This document shows positions 5,252-5,602 of a stretch of DNA of 5,602 bases, piece after piece. A program made the translations under genes and the position numbers. A model generated the notes under the pieces. It was not told where the DNA came from, ran no database searches, and was given only the letters and a program-made list of their open reading frames with translations. Every line of letters starts with the position of its first letter. Within the stretch, counting starts at the first letter, position 1. Source of the stretch: an uncultured Burkholderiaceae bacterium (lineage in GTDB: Bacteria > Pseudomonadota > Gammaproteobacteria > Burkholderiales > Burkholderiaceae); the NCBI GenBank assembly GCA_937871985.1, contig CALMPB010000045.1, forward strand, positions 1 through 5,602, read 5' to 3'.

Positions 5252-5555
5252 TCAAGCCGCCTCGTAGAACGTCGTGAACTTGGCGGTGGTGGCTTGAGCG
5301 TCGGGATCCGTCACGACGTTGACGAGCGCGGGCAGGCCGTCGAGAGTCGCCTTCTTCGCGGCCTCGAGCGCGGGGCGGATCTGATCGGGGTGTTCGACCA
5401 GCGAAGCATGGCATCCCAAGGCGGTTGCCATGTCGTGGAATCTGGTCAGGCCCAGGTCGCGGCCTGGCTTGAGCTTCTGGGGATCGGAGGTCCATCCGCC
5501 GTTGAGGCTGACTACCGTGATGACAGGAATGCGATGGCGCACCGCCGTGTCCAGT
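5252..5555 (-). pseudogene. 3' fragment of a thiamine-diphosphate-dependent enzyme (acetolactate synthase / 2-hydroxyacyl-CoA lyase superfamily), 5' end lost
   Basis: About 100 C-terminal residues remain: LDTAVRHRIPVITVVSLNGGW, then KPGRDLGLTRFHDMATALGCH, ending TTFYEAA before TGA (5252-5254). These match the C-terminal ThDP-binding domain of the large carboligase/decarboxylase family, whose members have about 550 residues. The asparagine of SLNGGW corresponds to the second half of the ThDP/Mg2+ motif (GDG about 25-30 residues before N). The GDG half should lie just upstream of LDTAV, but the sequence there changes to non-homologous DNA, and the frame meets a TAG at 5600-5602. The cofactor motif is therefore split and the product cannot be active. 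A GTG at 5540-5542 could start a 96-residue piece, but this is probably not functional. It was the upstream partner of the thioesterase gene. Confidence 0.8.
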
Positions 5556-5602
5556 TGGGGTCTCCTCGTTTTCAGTGCAATAAGTGACGGTACGAAAAGC
5601 TA
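5556..5602. mobile_element. Probable end of an insertion element (possibly IS21-like) interrupting the ThDP gene
   Basis: Homology to the ThDP gene stops at about 5555. From there the plus strand reads TGGGGTCTCCTCGTTTTC, then AGTGCAATAAGTGACGGTAC to about 5592. This is less GC-rich than its surroundings and codes for nothing related. A terminal TG and the AATAAGTGACGG stretch remind me of IS21-family ends (IS408/IS1162 type), but this is recollection only. The element would extend past the window. The existence of a junction is much surer than the family name; a simple deletion or inversion joint is the alternative. Confidence 0.45.

Noticed and set aside
5250..5495. 82-residue N-terminal extension of the thioesterase
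   Set aside because: It would overlap the ThDP gene in another frame and is Arg/Pro-rich; the GTG at 5249 with GAGGCGG gives a normal-length hotdog protein.

Overview
The window is GC-rich DNA with strong GC bias at third codon positions. The gene content is a Bug/TctC-family periplasmic receptor, a LysR regulator, a phthalate-dioxygenase-type Rieske oxygenase, a hotdog thioesterase and a ThDP enzyme. That mix is typical of a betaproteobacterium of the Bordetella/Achromobacter (Alcaligenaceae) type or a close relative. The placement rests on gene families and base composition and was not checked by a database search.

Layout. Positions 1-52 look like the terminal end of an IS6100-like (IS6 family) element, finishing in the 14-base inverted repeat TTTGCAACAGAGCC. 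A short stretch follows that may hold the tail of a truncated gene. On the minus strand lie a small lipoprotein (776-1024) and a six-helix membrane protein (177-767), probably one transcription unit. A 300-base divergent spacer (1025-1324) carries a LysR-type dyad, a hairpin, eight tandem octamers and a CACGTG-centred near-palindrome. On the plus strand are the Rieske oxygenase (1325-2587), the Bug receptor (2670-3644) and a LysR regulator that starts at TTG (3697-4656). Convergent to these on the minus strand are the 3' fragment of a ThDP-dependent enzyme (5252 to about 5555), a PaaI-like thioesterase (4842-5249) and a 31-codon remnant of a third gene (4739-4834). The last ~47 bases (5556-5602) are unrelated to the ThDP gene and look like the end of another insertion element, possibly IS21-like.

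Function. The plus-strand trio reads as a small catabolic module: a secreted binding protein captures an organic acid, a Rieske oxygenase hydroxylates or demethylates it, and a LysR protein probably senses it and acts at the divergent spacer. The oxygenase has no reductase in the window and the receptor has no TctA/TctB membrane partners, so both must borrow partners from elsewhere. The minus-strand ThDP/thioesterase pair is the remains of an acyl-CoA or 2-oxoacid operon broken at both ends. Mobile-element ends at both edges suggest accessory DNA, or an assembly contig bounded by repeats. I see no clearly new biological system. The most interesting items are the structured divergent spacer, the disrupted ThDP operon and the unidentified truncated third gene.
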